DNA from: Serripes groenlandicus
Lineage: Eukaryota; Mollusca; Bivalvia; Cardiida; Cardiidae
Assembly (NCBI GenBank): GCA_031761405.1
Contig: JASEVX010000010.1
Span: 29,813,059-29,877,058 of the forward strand
Reading direction: 5' to 3'
DNA: 64,000 nucleotides
In this document: positions 33,025 through 46,045 of the stretch, one piece after another
Layout of the letters: every line of letters begins with the position of its first letter
How positions within the stretch are numbered: the first letter of the stretch is position 1
The notes under the pieces: model-generated
Databases searched by the model: none
The model's input: only the letters and a program-made list of their open reading frames with translations
What the model was told of the DNA's origin: nothing
Program-made: the position numbers and the translations under genes

Positions 33025-33737
33025 GTATATATTTAATATATTTATACATATGTAATATTCCATGTTGTTACTGCAAGTCGCGACTCAGAAATAAGTCATT
33101 AACAATTATCTGCTGATTTACTGAAGTTAAAGAAAAAAATGTAACATCTACAATAAAAAGCAAATACATTTTTCTGGGTTGAATTCAAACAGGTGTGCAT
33201 AGAAATTATTTCTGACTTGTTTTTGGAAGTGTTTATAAGCATGATATTCCAGTGCTCATGTTGGACATGTTTTATGGAGCAATGTATATATTTAATATAT
33301 TTATACATATGTAATATTCCATGTTGTTACTGCAAGTCGCGACTCAGAAATAAGTCATTAACAATTATCTGCTGATTTACTGAAGTTAAAGAAAAAAATG
33401 TAACATCTACAATAAAAAGCAAATACATTTTTCTGGGTTGAATTCAAACAGGTGTGCATAGAAATTATTTCTGACTTGTTTTTGGAAGTGTTTATAAGCA
33501 TGATATTCCAGTGCTCATGTTGGACATGTTTTATGGAGCAATGTATATATTTAATATATTTATACATATGTAATATTCCATGTTGTTACTGCAAGTCGCG
33601 ACTCAGAAATAAGTCATTAACAATTATCTGCTGATTTACTGAAGTTAAAGAAAAAAATGTAAAATCTACAATAAAAAGCAAATACATTTTTCTGGGTTGA
33701 ATTCAAACAGGTGTGCATAGAAATTATTTCTGACTTG
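32961..33737 (+). repeat. 259-bp tandem triplication covering the exon 7 end
   Basis: Three head-to-tail copies (32961-33219, 33220-33478, 33479-33737) are almost identical; a difference in copy 3 is aaaatctac for aacatctac. Each carries the last about 64 nt of exon 7, its donor and intron sequence. Copies 2 and 3 have a possible acceptor (caaacag) upstream, but the frame does not continue. The near-identity marks a recent event or an assembly collapse/expansion. Confidence 0.95.
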
Positions 33738-34799
33738 TTTGTAGCACAATCGCCCAAACTGGAAACCATAACTACGTCTGTCCTACTTCCCTGTATTTCC
33801 CATTCCTTACAACATGACCTGTCTGACCTTGGAATAAACACCAATAAGCAATTTCATTGAAGAAAGTAAACATGATATATTGACGTTGCCAATATTAACA
33901 TGAATTTACTGAAATTTAAGTTAAAGGAAGGTGGGAAACATATCCGAAAATGAATTGTCATATCCAAAAGCACACACTGTGCAAACAGATTGTTTAAGTA
34001 AACATGCTTGTCCAATTTATCAGTATGTATCAACAAGGTTGTAAGCAGCATAGTTAAAACGTAATTGAAGATGTGGAATAATAAAAAAAAAACCTGCCTC
34101 ACACAGGCTGTTGCACCTTAGGATATTATAAGAATATGACAACCATTGTAAACATTTGAGGTGTGTCTGCTCAACAACTGAAAATGTATATTTAAGTTTT
34201 GATTTTCCGATGAAGTGTTCCAATTCATTTGAACAAAGAATGTTATTTTGATATAATCTTATTTCCCTGTCCTTATACAGCCAAAGTGTGGTTGGCATGA
34301 CAAATCACTTTGCATAATTCAGGTGAGCGATTCAGGGCCATCATGGCCTACTTGTTTAACCGTACATGCATATCAAGTGGACTCATTTATACCGGGACTC
34401 GGGATTGTCCCAGGCAATTGACTGTATGACTCGCCTACTTTCAGGCAACCAGCTGTTATTTGATTGTTATTAAACCTAAATCCCTCTTCTATTATCATAC
34501 TTACCCCCATAACCTCTTCTTCCTTGAAAGATAATGAAACCACTGCAATATTAATTTATGATACTTCTAATTATTCAGCTATTATTGATTTGCTTGAAAT
34601 ATGTTTCTCGAATAACCAAAATCAAGCTGAAATAAAAATCATGCAATCTCGTTTTTCCATTCTAGTTCCACTATTTATGAGACCAATTGTTCATTTTCAA
34701 AATATATTCTATCCTATTTGAGCCAATCACATTGAATCGGGAATTTTATTTATATAAATTAATCGTTCTTTCATACATGATTTGAATTTTTTCTTTAAG

Positions 34800-34902
34800 G
34801 TTAGGCTACCCAGCATATATCCTGAAGAAAGTTTTGCAAAACCGCAATGAGGAACTTCTTGTAATGTACGATATAGCCTGTACACTACACAAGCATTTTC
34901 AG
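34800..34902 (+). pseudogene. KDZ gene exon 8 (second catalytic Asp)
   Basis: The first base completes Met with exon 7, then LGYPAYILKKVLQNRNEELL and VMYDIACTLHKHFQ. The Asp of YDIAC (34870-34872) is the second acidic residue. Acceptor ttctttaag, donor gttaga, phase 0 at the end. No lesion. Confidence 0.92.
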
Positions 34903-35876
34903 GTTAGATATAAACTTAAATAAAACATGTTCTTAAGGGAATGAAAGTTCCATAGACTTTTCAAGACATGGTACCACCAGTCTTAGGATGAAAACTTGGA
35001 AGATACTAAGATTGAGTATAGATCAATACTATGGTCACAAAAGTGCAGACTTTCCTTTTACATGAATTAGACCATAGGCCAATGGCTCCCGGATCACCAC
35101 AAGGAATACAGAGAACCAGTTAATAGTAGTTTAACTTATTGACCAATACCAACATTCTGGTTAGCTGAACATTTGCATTTATGTGTTGTATAATTATTAG
35201 AACGGCAACTATAATAACAGTATTAGTTGTTAAGCTCCACTGGCTGAAAGCCAGTCGAAGCCAGTCAAGCTTATGTCATGGCGAATTGTCTGTTGTGCAT
35301 GCGTCTGGCCAATGGGGATGGAACTTTACAGGAAGCAGCCTCTCAATTATCTCTCGCAGGTTCCTTCAAAAGACAAAAATGTTAAAAAATCTTCTTATCT
35401 GAATCTGCTTGCAGGAATTTCATATAATTACACAGGGATGTTCCTTGGGTGACCCTCTACCAAATTCCTTCTAATCTTTAAATCCATTCAGAACTTTAAC
35501 TACTGGCATAGAAAAAAGGCCCAAATCCCCCCAAAAATATCCATATAATTACACATGATTGATCCTTACAATGTTTTCTATCAGATTCCTTTAACTATTT
35601 TGGATCCAATGAGAACTCTTGACTACCACGGCAAAAAAAAGGGCCGAAAGGCAAATATCTTTTAAAATATCCTCACCGGAATCCATTTGCTGGATACAGG
35701 CAACCAATTTTTTAGCTCTGGGTTGACCGTTGACAAGCACAATTTTCTATAAATGTAAACAATTTAAAAGTGAAAGTAGGTTTTTAATGTCGACTGCTTT
35801 TCGTTAAGCAATGTTTAACTTTGAAATAAACGTATTAACCTCTTTTTTTTTAAGTTAAATTATAAAAAAAAAACAG

Positions 35877-35969
35877 ATCTTGGCAAGTGAGGTTTTTTTA
35901 CGGACAAGTAAAACTATTACAGAACCCCTAGATCACATATATGGTTATGTTACTGCAAATGTGTCTATG
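35877..35969 (+). pseudogene. KDZ gene exon 9
   Basis: 31 codons, phase 0 both ends: ILASEVFLRTSKTITEPLDH then IYGYVTANVSM; acceptor aaaaaacag, donor gtaata. P-x2-H-x-YGY fits the spot where KDZ proteins have P-x-FH-x-YGH before the third motif; the FH is changed to LDH here. Confidence 0.8.
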
Positions 35970-36206
35970 GTAATATTTTGCAGCATTTTCTTTAAAGATA
36001 ACTTTATATTTATTCTGACATTATGGCTCAACTGCAGTTGTCTTTTTATACTGATTTACGTGCAATTGTTCACATGTAAAAGCCTGTTAGTAATACAGAC
36101 ATAATCAATTTCATATTAGTTGTTTCTGCTTCAGATACTGCCATTTAAATGAATGTATCCTATGTGCCTCTCCGGGCATTTTAGCTATAAAATTCATCTT
36201 ATTCAT

Positions 36207-36755
36207 TAGCTCTACTGGCAAAATGCCAGAAGAGCTTATGCCGTAGCGTGGTGTCCGTCGTCCGTGTGGCCATTGCATCCCTAAACAATTGCTTGTGAAC
36301 GCGATAAAGTCTTACGTTTTTATTGTATATCAATCAAACTTCTACAGTAGTTAGATATCCATGAGAGCTCAGTTCCTTTTGCAAACCAGCCAGATCCGCC
36401 CATGCAAGACTAGATTATGGCCCTTGAAATTGTCAAAATTGCTATAATAGAGTTTGTGAACACAATAGAGGCTCCATTTACTATCTGATCTTCACCAAAT
36501 TAGATAGTAGTTAAATATTGTAGAGCTTGGTTCCTTTGGAAAATGGTCCTTGAATTTGCCAACATTGCTATAATAGAGCTTGTGAACACAACAGAGGCTC
36601 CATTTACTATCTGATCTTCGCCAAACTTAGATAGTAGTGAAATATTGATGAGAGCTCAGTTTCTTACGAAAACCAGCCAGATGTGTCCTTGCATGACTGG
36701 ATTATGGCCCTTGAAATTGTCAAAATTGCTATAATACAGCTTGTGAACACATTAA
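36207..36755. repeat. Dispersed repeat in intron 9
   Basis: It starts agctctactggcaaaatgcc, then ccgtcgtccgtgtggccatt. It then has internal partial tandem copies with aattgctataatagagctt and caccaaa.ttagatagtagt words at about 36430, 36545 and 36715. No coding sequence. Confidence 0.6.
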
Positions 36756-36835
36756 GTTAAATAAAACATTTTTCTGGGTGTCTGTAGTTTTTAAAGGACT
36801 AGTAGCATTGCAGTAATAATATATTGTCATTTCAG

Positions 36836-37016
36836 CTCGAGTATGGACAGCGATTTACTCCAGGCACGGGATTGACAGACGGTGAAGGCACAGAAAGACT
36901 TTGGTCATACCTTCGGGGGTTTAAAAAGATAACAAAAGAAATGTATATTAATAACACACAATATCTTCTAACGGACGCCTTACTACATCACTCTTCAAAA
37001 GTAATCGGCAACCTAG
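36836..37016 (+). pseudogene. KDZ gene exon 10 (GEGTERLWS, third acidic motif)
   Basis: LEYGQRFTPGTGLTDGEGTE, RLWSYLRGFKKITKEM, then TDALLHHSSKVIGNL. GTGLTDGEG-x-ERLWS with ITKEM is the strongest KDZ signature and holds the third acidic residue (Glu at about 36884 or 36893). Acceptor atttcag, donor gtagta, one base left over that pairs with CA of exon 11 as Ala. Confidence 0.95.
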
Positions 37017-37356
37017 GTAGTAATATTAAATAAGATTATTTTTAAAGCCTTTGATTTTTCAATTTTAAAAAACTCAGGATATAAACCAGGTTCTAGTTTA
37101 CATCTGGCTCACACATCAATATAAATACTAAGAGTAAAGATTCTATATCTGAAAGGATTCAATAATAGGTATGATAAATTTAGGGACTGATTTAAAATTA
37201 ATTGGAATCAAGATGGTGTAAATATTGTCTATCATAATGAACTGGTTTATTTGGGGTTTCACCAATAGCTGAAATCTAATGGTCAAATACATGCAACGAT
37301 GGCATTTAACTTAAGTTGCAACCGTATAATAATGATATTTGACAATTTATTCTTAG

Positions 37357-38106
37357 CTCACCTATGGACGAAGTGCGAGGTGAGCTTTTGTGATCACTCA
37401 TCGTCGTCATCTGTACGTCCGTCTGTTAACAATTTCCTACAAATGACTTCTCCTACTAAACCAATGGACTGATTTCATAATAACTTTACAGGAATTCCAA
37501 GTAGAACTTTGGTTGCTGCGGCATCAGAAAAGGGTAAGATTGCCAAAACTTTAATAAATTGTCCAAAAGTACTGGCTTGATTTGAAAATAATTTTGCACT
37601 AATTTTCCTTGGGGCACCCTCTACCAAGATTGTTCAAATTCTTCCGATCCGTTGAAAAACATGGCCGCCAGGCTGCGGAGCTTGTTTTCCTTGTATGTGC
37701 AATGTAAAATCTTTAAAAATCTTCTTGTCCAAAAGAACTGGCCCGATTTAAAGATAATTTGGCACAAATGTTCCTGTAGGGACCTTCTACCAGGATTGTT
37801 CAAATTAATCCGATCCATTGAAAAACATGGCCGCCATGGCCGGGGCTTGTTTTCCTTATATGTGCATTGTAAAATCTTTAATAATCTTCTTGTCCTAAAG
37901 TACTGGCCCGATTTATAGATAATTTGGCACAAATTTTCCTTGGGTGACTTACCAAGGTTATTCAAATAAATCTGATCCGTTGAAAAACATGGCCAGCAGG
38001 GGGTTGCTTGTTTTCCTAATATGTATAGAGTAAAAAACTTTGAAAACTATTGAAGTTTTATTAAATCAGGTGAGCGATATAGGGCCATCATGGCCCTCTT
38101 GTTTGG
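37357..38106. repeat. AGCTCACC...GGGCCATCATGGCCC repeat, intron 10
   Basis: It begins ttagctcacctatggacgaa, has a tccgtctgtt start region and two or three internal copies of a roughly 150-bp unit (cttcttgtcc.aaagtactgg, ggcccgattt, aaacatggccgcca). It ends caggtgagcgatatagggcc, atcatggccctcttgttt. The open frames on both strands belong to the internal repeats. Confidence 0.8.
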
Positions 38107-38827
38107 TATTTCAAGTATCAAATTTCTGTTTCTGTGGTTCAGTGAAACCCCTGCATATAACATCAGCTGCCTATTTTCATTACATACTCTTTAAAAAAAA
38201 AACATAAGTACTTTATTAATCTTACATTCTTTTAAGCTCACATGGGTGAAAGGCTCAAAGTGAGCTTTTGTGATTTTTTTTTTCTGGTGTGTCTCATTAT
38301 ATTGTCTGGCATCACCTTTTGATTGTTAACATGATAGAGGTCACGTTTTTATACCGGATTACCATCATAAAAACATGCTAGGAATGTTTTTGCTTATGAT
38401 TTCTCAGTTCCTTTCTAACTGGGTAAATCTTTTGTAAAAATCTAGGTCACTATGTCAAATCAAAGAATCACCTTGGTAATGTAACACACATTATAGGTCA
38501 CAAATGTCATTCAGTTATCTTTGCGAGTGTTTTTCTTGAGTGTATCACAGATCAGTTTGAAACTCTATCTGGGAAAAAAAGGTTGGTCACAAGGTTAAAG
38601 CAAAGAAAACATTCAAAGGCCTTATCTTTCATCTGATTATCATCCAAGTTGGTAGAATTGATGATCCCTGCTAAAATCATTCAAATCTTGCTCATGGATT
38701 AGGCAGACACCCTTCCCTTGGGGTTAAACCTGGTTTTCTTTTAACTTCTAAATGTTTTATAAATACTGATCCTGTATAAGTTAAGAGGTGTGTTCAAGTG
38801 AACCATATCAGCAGTTTTGACATGGAT

Positions 38828-39045
38828 TTAACCCTTTCCCTCATATAGACGCCTCTGTAGCTGGAAAACATTGTGACAAAAGATAGAATTGCTTTAAACA
38901 ACCAATTTTTCCCTTTGCCGCAATGTTTTAAACATTCTCCAATGATAAAACTTTTGTTGATTTGTTGATAAGAGATTTTCTATATTTTGCCCAGATGATT
39001 TCAAAGTCATCTGCTGCAGATTCATTGTATCATGGAAAGGGTTAA
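38828..39045. mobile_element. MITE A copy in KDZ intron 10
   Basis: TTAACCCTTTCCCTCATATAG to ggaaagggttaa at TTAA sites, with atctgctgcagattcattgt near the right end. The central hairpin has diverged. Confidence 0.75.
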
Positions 39046-39582
39046 ACAGCAGTTGAATACCAAATAATATTTTTGGACGGATTTATCTAGCAATTCCGGT
39101 CTATAAATTGGCGATGTCCGTCCGTTCCTACAGAAGGACACTTATTGGGTACTGTTGTTGTCCTAGAGCACACCCACCGCCATTATAAGACACTGTTTTA
39201 GGTGAGGTTTTTTTTATAATTTTATAATGGGTATCTAATTAGCATATTAATGTTATTTATTCCTTGTTGGGTAGTACCCAAGAAGAATATAACAAAGGAA
39301 AATATCCAACAAATACCCATTCGTAGACATGTATGTCTGTCTGTCAGTCAACATTTTGGTTAAGGTTTCAGGTTGAGGAAAAAACTCAGCACTGGAAAGG
39401 GTTACAAACTTGAAACTTTGCCTGAAGGTAACCAGTAACAAGTTCTATTGATGTCTATTGTTACTTTGACCTTGACCTTGGTTTGTCGATTTTTGAAGGT
39501 CAAATTGCCGACAATCCGGCCTTACCGTCTTCAGCGGTTTCTTGTATGAAAAGTAATAATACAAATTGTAATTTTGTTTCAG

Positions 39583-39672
39583 CATTAAGGTTGAAAGAAA
39601 AGTTGTCTCGGGTAACAACCACGGTGGAAGAAAGTGAAAAGCTTTTGGCATCTATACTTCAAGAAGAAAATG
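39583..39672 (+). pseudogene. KDZ gene exon 11 (coiled tail)
   Basis: With the leftover G of exon 10: ALRLKEKLSRVTTTVEESEK then LLASILQEEN; acceptor ttgtttcag, donor gtaaga. A charged helix after TDALLHH is usual for the family. One base (G) is left over. The next exon I can read (48290) needs two, so one or more exons between them are unidentified. Confidence 0.8.
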
Positions 39673-42600
39673 GTAAGAAAGTTACAATGCCTAAAGAGTA
39701 AACATACAACTCCTCACATCTTGAAAAAAAAAATTGTGATTTTGTCAACCATTTTATTATTTTTTGTATTTATACATTTATTGGTATTGTTTTTAATTAA
39801 TTAGCTTACAACCGGCAGAATCAATATTTAGATATTTACATACCTTTAAAGTGACTTTTGATTCTATCAAATTTGTAAAATCGAGGTCATGACAGATATT
39901 TGGTTCCTCTAGTTACAGCAAGCAATGTGTGTTGTGCATAATTACTGTTACTGTTACCTATACATTTGTCAGCATTACAATAGTTTTGAGTCAACTGAAA
40001 ATTTCGGTTGCACAAATTGTAGTTTTCAATCTAATGGACAATTGATTGAAACTTTTCATATCCCTATTTAATGCCACCAGGGTCATGATACTTTTGAAGG
40101 GAGCCATTCAAACACAACTTGTGTTACATAATATTTTTATTAAATCCAAAATAAATCCAGTAGATTGAATCCACCAGTTTCATAGTAGAAGTCTTAAATT
40201 GATTAACATGTTTTATCATTTTTAAAGCAAATTCAAGCTAGTCTATTAAAGCCCATTTCTGCTGATAAATACGTGTCTTGCCATTAGGTACATTGTACAC
40301 ATAGAAACATGTGATCAGTGTCATTATAATAACTGAATTGTATTTCAAACATATTTTTCTCCTACGTTTTGCGTAGCATGGTAGGTAGGCACTTAGAGAT
40401 TATTTTTTTTGTCCGGCGTCTGTCTGTCCATCCGTCTGTCCGTCACACTTTCAATGAGCAGGTGCAGGTGACAAACCTGCTCCGCGGAGCACTACATTCT
40501 TCTGTAGCTGTTAATTGGAAAGCAGTTTAACCTGTGCTATTCGGCACATGTATTAAGCAACAACTTGTCTTGAGCAGCCAGTACTCAAACTTCCACCCAT
40601 TATAATACAGAATAAATTAAACAGTTTATAACATCCACCTTAGTTAAGGAGCCACTTTTCCAACTTCCATTAAGAAGATGCATTAAACAGATGTATCTTC
40701 ATATTACAAATAAACACATGTTTCTCAGAAAAAAATATAAGAAATGTATTTGTATTGCACTAGGGCTTGTTATGATAGAAAATAAAGATATTTAATAAAC
40801 ATCGAAGGTAATAACGAGCATAGCTCGTTATGAGGTTTAACCTTAATAAGGGGAAATTTTCTATATTCAGTATGGAAAAAATTTGGGTGCAAAGATACAA
40901 CGGCCCAGCTCATGAAATCCAAATGGAATTACATAGAACAAAGCAGGGAACCATGGCCGACATTTATTCATATCCGGCCGACGTCACATCCGTCCAAATC
41001 AAGCTGGTTCCCGAGATAACGGCAATAACTTTTTTATGTACAGTAAAGGCTGATAACCAGAACCTATCGGCTAGGATACCATTTGTTTTAGGTAATAATT
41101 TTTATCCCTCTCGTTTTCGTAACATATATTAACACAGACAATATCATTCTGGCGTTCTTGTAGGTAAGATCTACCTATTGTAAATTTGAATGTTTTGCAT
41201 TCATTGACGGATGTTCCTGGCGATGGGATAACTGTCTGATAAAATGCTCTTCGTGGTTAATTTGTTGCACTGACTAGATCAATAACAATGCTTCACAGAG
41301 ACCTACTAAAGTCGTCAGTTCTTCTGACAAAACTCCTTTGGACGGAGATCGATGCAAACATTGGTTGAACATACAACCTGTGACCCAAATGAGAGACATG
41401 TATTTATAACTAAACTAAACTAAACACTAAAACAATGTTCAGTTGTGTGACAGACAACAAATATAAGATGAAAGGTGGGATATTTTGCCATTAAACTGCA
41501 AAGTTTCTTTTAAATTCTCAATTCCTTTATTCTAGCTATCACTATTTGTGTTGTTTCGTTAGTGATGCGAAACTTCCACGCTTACTGTATGATGTAAGAA
41601 ATAAATATGACCCTAAGTCCCTCTGCATAAATATCACAAAAATAGCACATAAGAAAGTAAATCTATTTTTAGAAGTGTTCTTGGAAGCTCTCGAGTGCAG
41701 ATTGTTTACACATTTAATGACGTAATATCTTACGTGTCTACTGCATGGCATCCACTTCATGTTTTAGTGGTGAACACATTTGCAATATGGACGGAATATT
41801 TAAGAATAATGGCTAATCAGTTAAAACTAACAGCTTTTTAGGCTAAAAGAACCCAAGAAGAAACGTCCCCAGTGTATTCAAGAGACATATCGGGTGTCCA
41901 AAAAAGAAACTTGACTGGAGACACATATCCGTGGCCGAGACGGATTTATATAGGCATGCCTTGTGCTGTGTGTTCTGAACAAAAAAATTTAAAAATGTTT
42001 TTACAAGTGAAAAAACGATGTGATAATCAAAAATTAATCTTAACAAGGCAGATTGCATGTCAGGACGGTAGCCAGAAATCTCGACTCAAAGAATTGTCGA
42101 CCCCATTATCGGTTTATATAGGTGTGAATGGATGGTTTAACACACAGGTGTCAAAAACAAAAGACTGATTATTGATACTTACTTACCTGTTGATTGATTA
42201 TTTAAATGATCTTGATGTGTTCTAAATAGTTAATCTGCTGCAGACGCCTTTGAAAACATTTGGTGAGAAAAGGAGAATATGTATATGACAGGTTGACTTC
42301 TGGCTAAGGTATTGTTATATTAATGAATAAGGAAGATTGTGAGAAAAAGAGGAAATGTCCTCTATCAAACAATACTTCAAATCTTAAGAATACTTTGAAA
42401 ACAATGATATAGGATAATTTATAACAATGTTAAAACAAACATCATTATTACATTAATCATTATCAAAATGTAGTGATTATACAACAAAATAACCATCATC
42501 CATTCACACCTATATAAACTTGGGTCTAAATTGGGGTCGACTATTCTTAGGAAATTGGGGTCGGGAATTCTGGAAGCCGTCAGGACCACTGCGATGCTTT

Positions 42601-43500
42601 AAAAGAATCCACATCTTGCAGAACAGTTCAATCTTAAGAATTAGAAAATTATGCACAATGATTTTAATTCAAAAGCATTGTGAGAAGTATAATTGCATAT
42701 TGTCAACAATTTGACCTTCTTTCACAATGCTTTCAAACATCATAATTATGCTGAAAGGTCAAATGTCATCTTCATAAGATAAACATATATGTAAGTTACA
42801 TCTGTATCATCAGTAATTATAATAATCATATGTCAATTAAAATGTTGATTTATCTTTGATTGTCAACAATATCTGTATAAACCCCTCAATGAAATGGCTA
42901 CTTTTTCTGAACAAAAGTGGGGAATTGACCCCCTTTCAAAAAATTATAGAAGCATCTTTGCCCAAATATACTCAAATGGAAAATGTATAAAAATACCAAA
43001 ATACACCGGAATCCTCAAAGTCTACCTAATTCTTAAAAAAATGCCCCAAATATTTGAGTCAGAATTCAGTGAAGATTGGGATTTTCCGCACAAATTGGGC
43101 GATAACTGGTTGTATCTCCAGAACATTGAGCGTGATTAAAATAAGCGTGATTAAAATAAGATTAAAGCTTGTTTCACAATTGATGTAAAAAAGACAAGTT
43201 TAAAGTCACTGGTTTAAAGGAATAATCTAGATAAGACTGCACAGAGGTACAAACTGGTCTAAAACAAAACTGGTTGCAGAACCCAAAGCTTGGCTTTTTG
43301 ACATAACTAATATACATGTATACTGTTCAATTCTGGTCTATTTTTTAAATATTAGTCTATTTAAAAGGAAAAAGGTATAAATAGTGTTTGTAATCTCATT
43401 CTTTAATTTATCATTTTATTTTATATAAAGCCACTTTTATTTGCAGTTATTGTCTGATGTCATTTATTATAACAGCAGTCAATCATATTCTGCATCAAGT
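39673..43500. other. Long intron region, no firm exon
   Basis: Two open stretches stand out. 40859-41091 reads MEKIWVQRYNGPAHEIQMEL ... ADNQNLSARIPFVL with a gtaata donor. 41842-42168 has acceptor ctttttag and reads through YPWPRRIYIGMPCAVCSEQK to a stop. I recognise neither, their phases do not join each other or the KDZ exons, and the second overlaps an inverted repeat (42089-42137 against 42489-42540). They may be repeat-derived. Confidence 0.4.
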
Positions 43501-44115
43501 TTTATTTTAAAACAGAATGGATTTAGAACATCCCATACAATCATGGAATAACAGTTCTGATGGCGATTACTGGAGAGGAATTTCATATAAGCAGTTAGTG
43601 ATATACCCCTTGGTCATTGGTACCTGTCTATACAATGAAAATATCATGCATCTTTGACTGTGGGGTAATATTCTTTCCTGCATACACATCAAAACAGTAA
43701 ATGGATTGAGATCAACCTGTACAATCATGGAATCACAGCTGTTACGGCGATAATGGGAGAGGAAGTTCATATAGGCAGTTAGTGATATACCCTTTGGTCC
43801 TTGGTACCTGTCTATACAATGAAAATATCATGCATCTTTGACTGTGGGGTAATATTCTTTCCTGCATACACATCAAAACAGTAAATGGATTGAGATCAAC
43901 CTGTACAATCATGGAATCACAGCCGTTATGGCGATAATGGGAGATTAGACGTTCATATAAGCAGTTAGTGATATACCCTTTGGTCATTGGTGCCTGTCAA
44001 AACAATGAAAATTGCATGCATCTTTGACTGTGGGATATAACTTCCTGCATCTACATCAAACAAGGGAATATATTGAGAGAAACCCATTTACAGATGGAAG
44101 TACAGCTGTTATGAC
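43500..44115. repeat. Tandem repeat, about 185-bp unit, just over three copies
   Basis: The word gcagttagtgatatacccc/t recurs at 43591, 43775 and 43961. Each unit also has tatgcatctttgactgtggg-like, catacacatcaaaacagtaa and caacctgtacaatcatggaa words. The reverse-strand open frames are repeat by-products. Confidence 0.85.
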
Positions 44116-44827
44116 AGGACAGGAGAGGAACTTCAGCTGATTACATAATATTATTATATTACTAATGAATACATACAAGGTAATCTTTATTAATGGATAA
44201 GTTTATCAAAATCATATCAAGCTTGTTTTATTTAATTAAATGTAGTATATAAAGGAAGTCCTGTTTTTTTATTGCACAGTTTGTGTTTTTTATGATCAGG
44301 TTTTGTCTGATGTCCTTTGGTCACACGCCATCAACAATTGCCTTGTGAACAATCTACAGGCAACATTTTACAACATCCAATATGAATGAAAGTTTATCAG
44401 AAAATCAACTCCATCAAATCTTGGCCAAGTTATAGACTGGGTCCTGTGAGGTGAAAAACTAGGTTTCAATGTCAATTTGAAGGAACGTATTGAAAACACT
44501 CTGGATGCCTTATTTTAAACTTAAGCATGTTGAAATGTTTTCAGAATAACTGTTTTGATGATATTTAGGCTAAGTTTAAATATATTCTGTCATAAACTAG
44601 GTCATGTTGGGTCATAAACTAAGTCACTCCACCAAATTGAAGGAAAATCTTGTTAGTCTAGAAACCACACTTTGCCTTGAGCAGCTTGAGGCTTTGTCAG
44701 AATGTTTGTCTTGACAATATCTAGACCTAGTAAGAATAAGGGTCATGGTGGGTCAAAAACTAGGTCACTAGACCAAAATGAAGTAACATTTTGTTAACAC
44801 TCAGACATTTTGAATGCTGCATTTTTA

Positions 44828-46045
44828 GCTCACCAATGCATGAAGTGCAAGGTGAGCTTTTGTGATCGCTCACCGTCCGTCGTCGTCGTCCGTCCGTTCA
44901 CAGTTTCATACAAATGACTTCTCCTCCTACACCAATTCAAAATAATTCTACAGGAATGTTCTTTGGGTGGATCTCTTTCAAACATGTTCAAAGAATTCTA
45001 TTCCATGCAGAACTTTGGCTGCCACGGCAACACAAAAGTGGGAAATTAACCAAAACTTAAAAAATCTTCTTGTCTGAAAGTAGAAGGGCCATGACTTGGA
45101 TATTTGGTATGTAGCATCATCTAGTGAACCTCTACCAAGATTGTTCAAAGTATAGCCCTTGGGTCAAAAATGACCCCTCCCCGAGGTCAATTGTTTAACA
45201 TAGACTCATATAGGGGAAAAAATTAAAAAATCTTCTGGTCTGAAAGTGGAAGGCCCATGCCTTTGATATTTGGTATGTAGCATCATCTAGTGAACCTGTA
45301 CCAAGATTGTTCAAATTATAGCCCTGGGGTCAAAAATGACCCCTCCCCGGGGGTCACTTGTTTTACATAGACCCATATAGGGGAAAAACTTTAAAAATCT
45401 TCTTGTCTAAAAGTAGAGGGCCCAAGCCTTTGTTTTGGGTACGTAGCATCATCTAGTGGACCTTTACCAAGATTGTTCAAATTATAGCCCTGGGGTCAAA
45501 ATGACCCCTCCCCTGGGGTCTATTGTTTTACATAGACTCATATAGAGAAAAAAATCATCTTGTCTAAAAGTAGAGGCCCCAGGCCTTTGATATTTGGTAT
45601 GTGGCATCATCTAGTAGACCTCTACCAAGATTGTTCAAATTATAGCCCTGGGGTCACTTGTTTGACATAGATAGGGGAAAAACTTTAAAAATCTTGTTAT
45701 CTCAAAGTAGAAGGCCCAGGCCTTTGATATTTGGTATGTAGCATCATCTAGTGGACCTCTACCTAGATTGTGCAAATTTTATCCCTGGGTTCAAAATTTA
45801 CCCCTCCCCAGGGGTCACTTGTTTTACATATACTCATATAGGGAATAGACTTTAAAAATCTTGTCTAAAAGATATTTAGTATGTAGCATCATCTAGTGGA
45901 CCTCTACCAAGATTGTTAAAAAAATGACGCCTCCCCGGGGGTCACTTGTTTTTCATGGACTCATATAGGGGAAAGAACACTGAAAACTTTTTAAGTTTGA
46001 TTAAATCAGGTGAGCGATGTAGGACCATCATGGTCCTCTTGTTTA
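44828..46045. repeat. AGCTCACC-type repeat with internal tandem units
   Basis: It starts tagctcaccaatgcatgaag and gtgagcttttgtgatcgctc with ccgtccgtcgtcgtcgtccg. It contains about seven copies of a roughly 170-bp unit (agcatcatctagtg.acctct, accaagattgttcaaattat, gggtcaaaaatgacccctcc). It ends caggtgagcgatgtaggacc, atcatggtcctcttgttt. Copy number is higher than in its relatives. Confidence 0.8.

Noticed and set aside
33193..33634. Repeated open frames MCIEIISDLFLEVF... as a small gene family
   Set aside because: They arise from the wrong frame of the 259-bp tandem triplication over KDZ exon 7.
37621..37965. 114-codon reverse-strand open frame (SMDRINLNNPGRRS... type) as a gene
   Set aside because: It lies wholly within the internal units of an AGCTCACC-type repeat. 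The similarity inside it is repeat periodicity.
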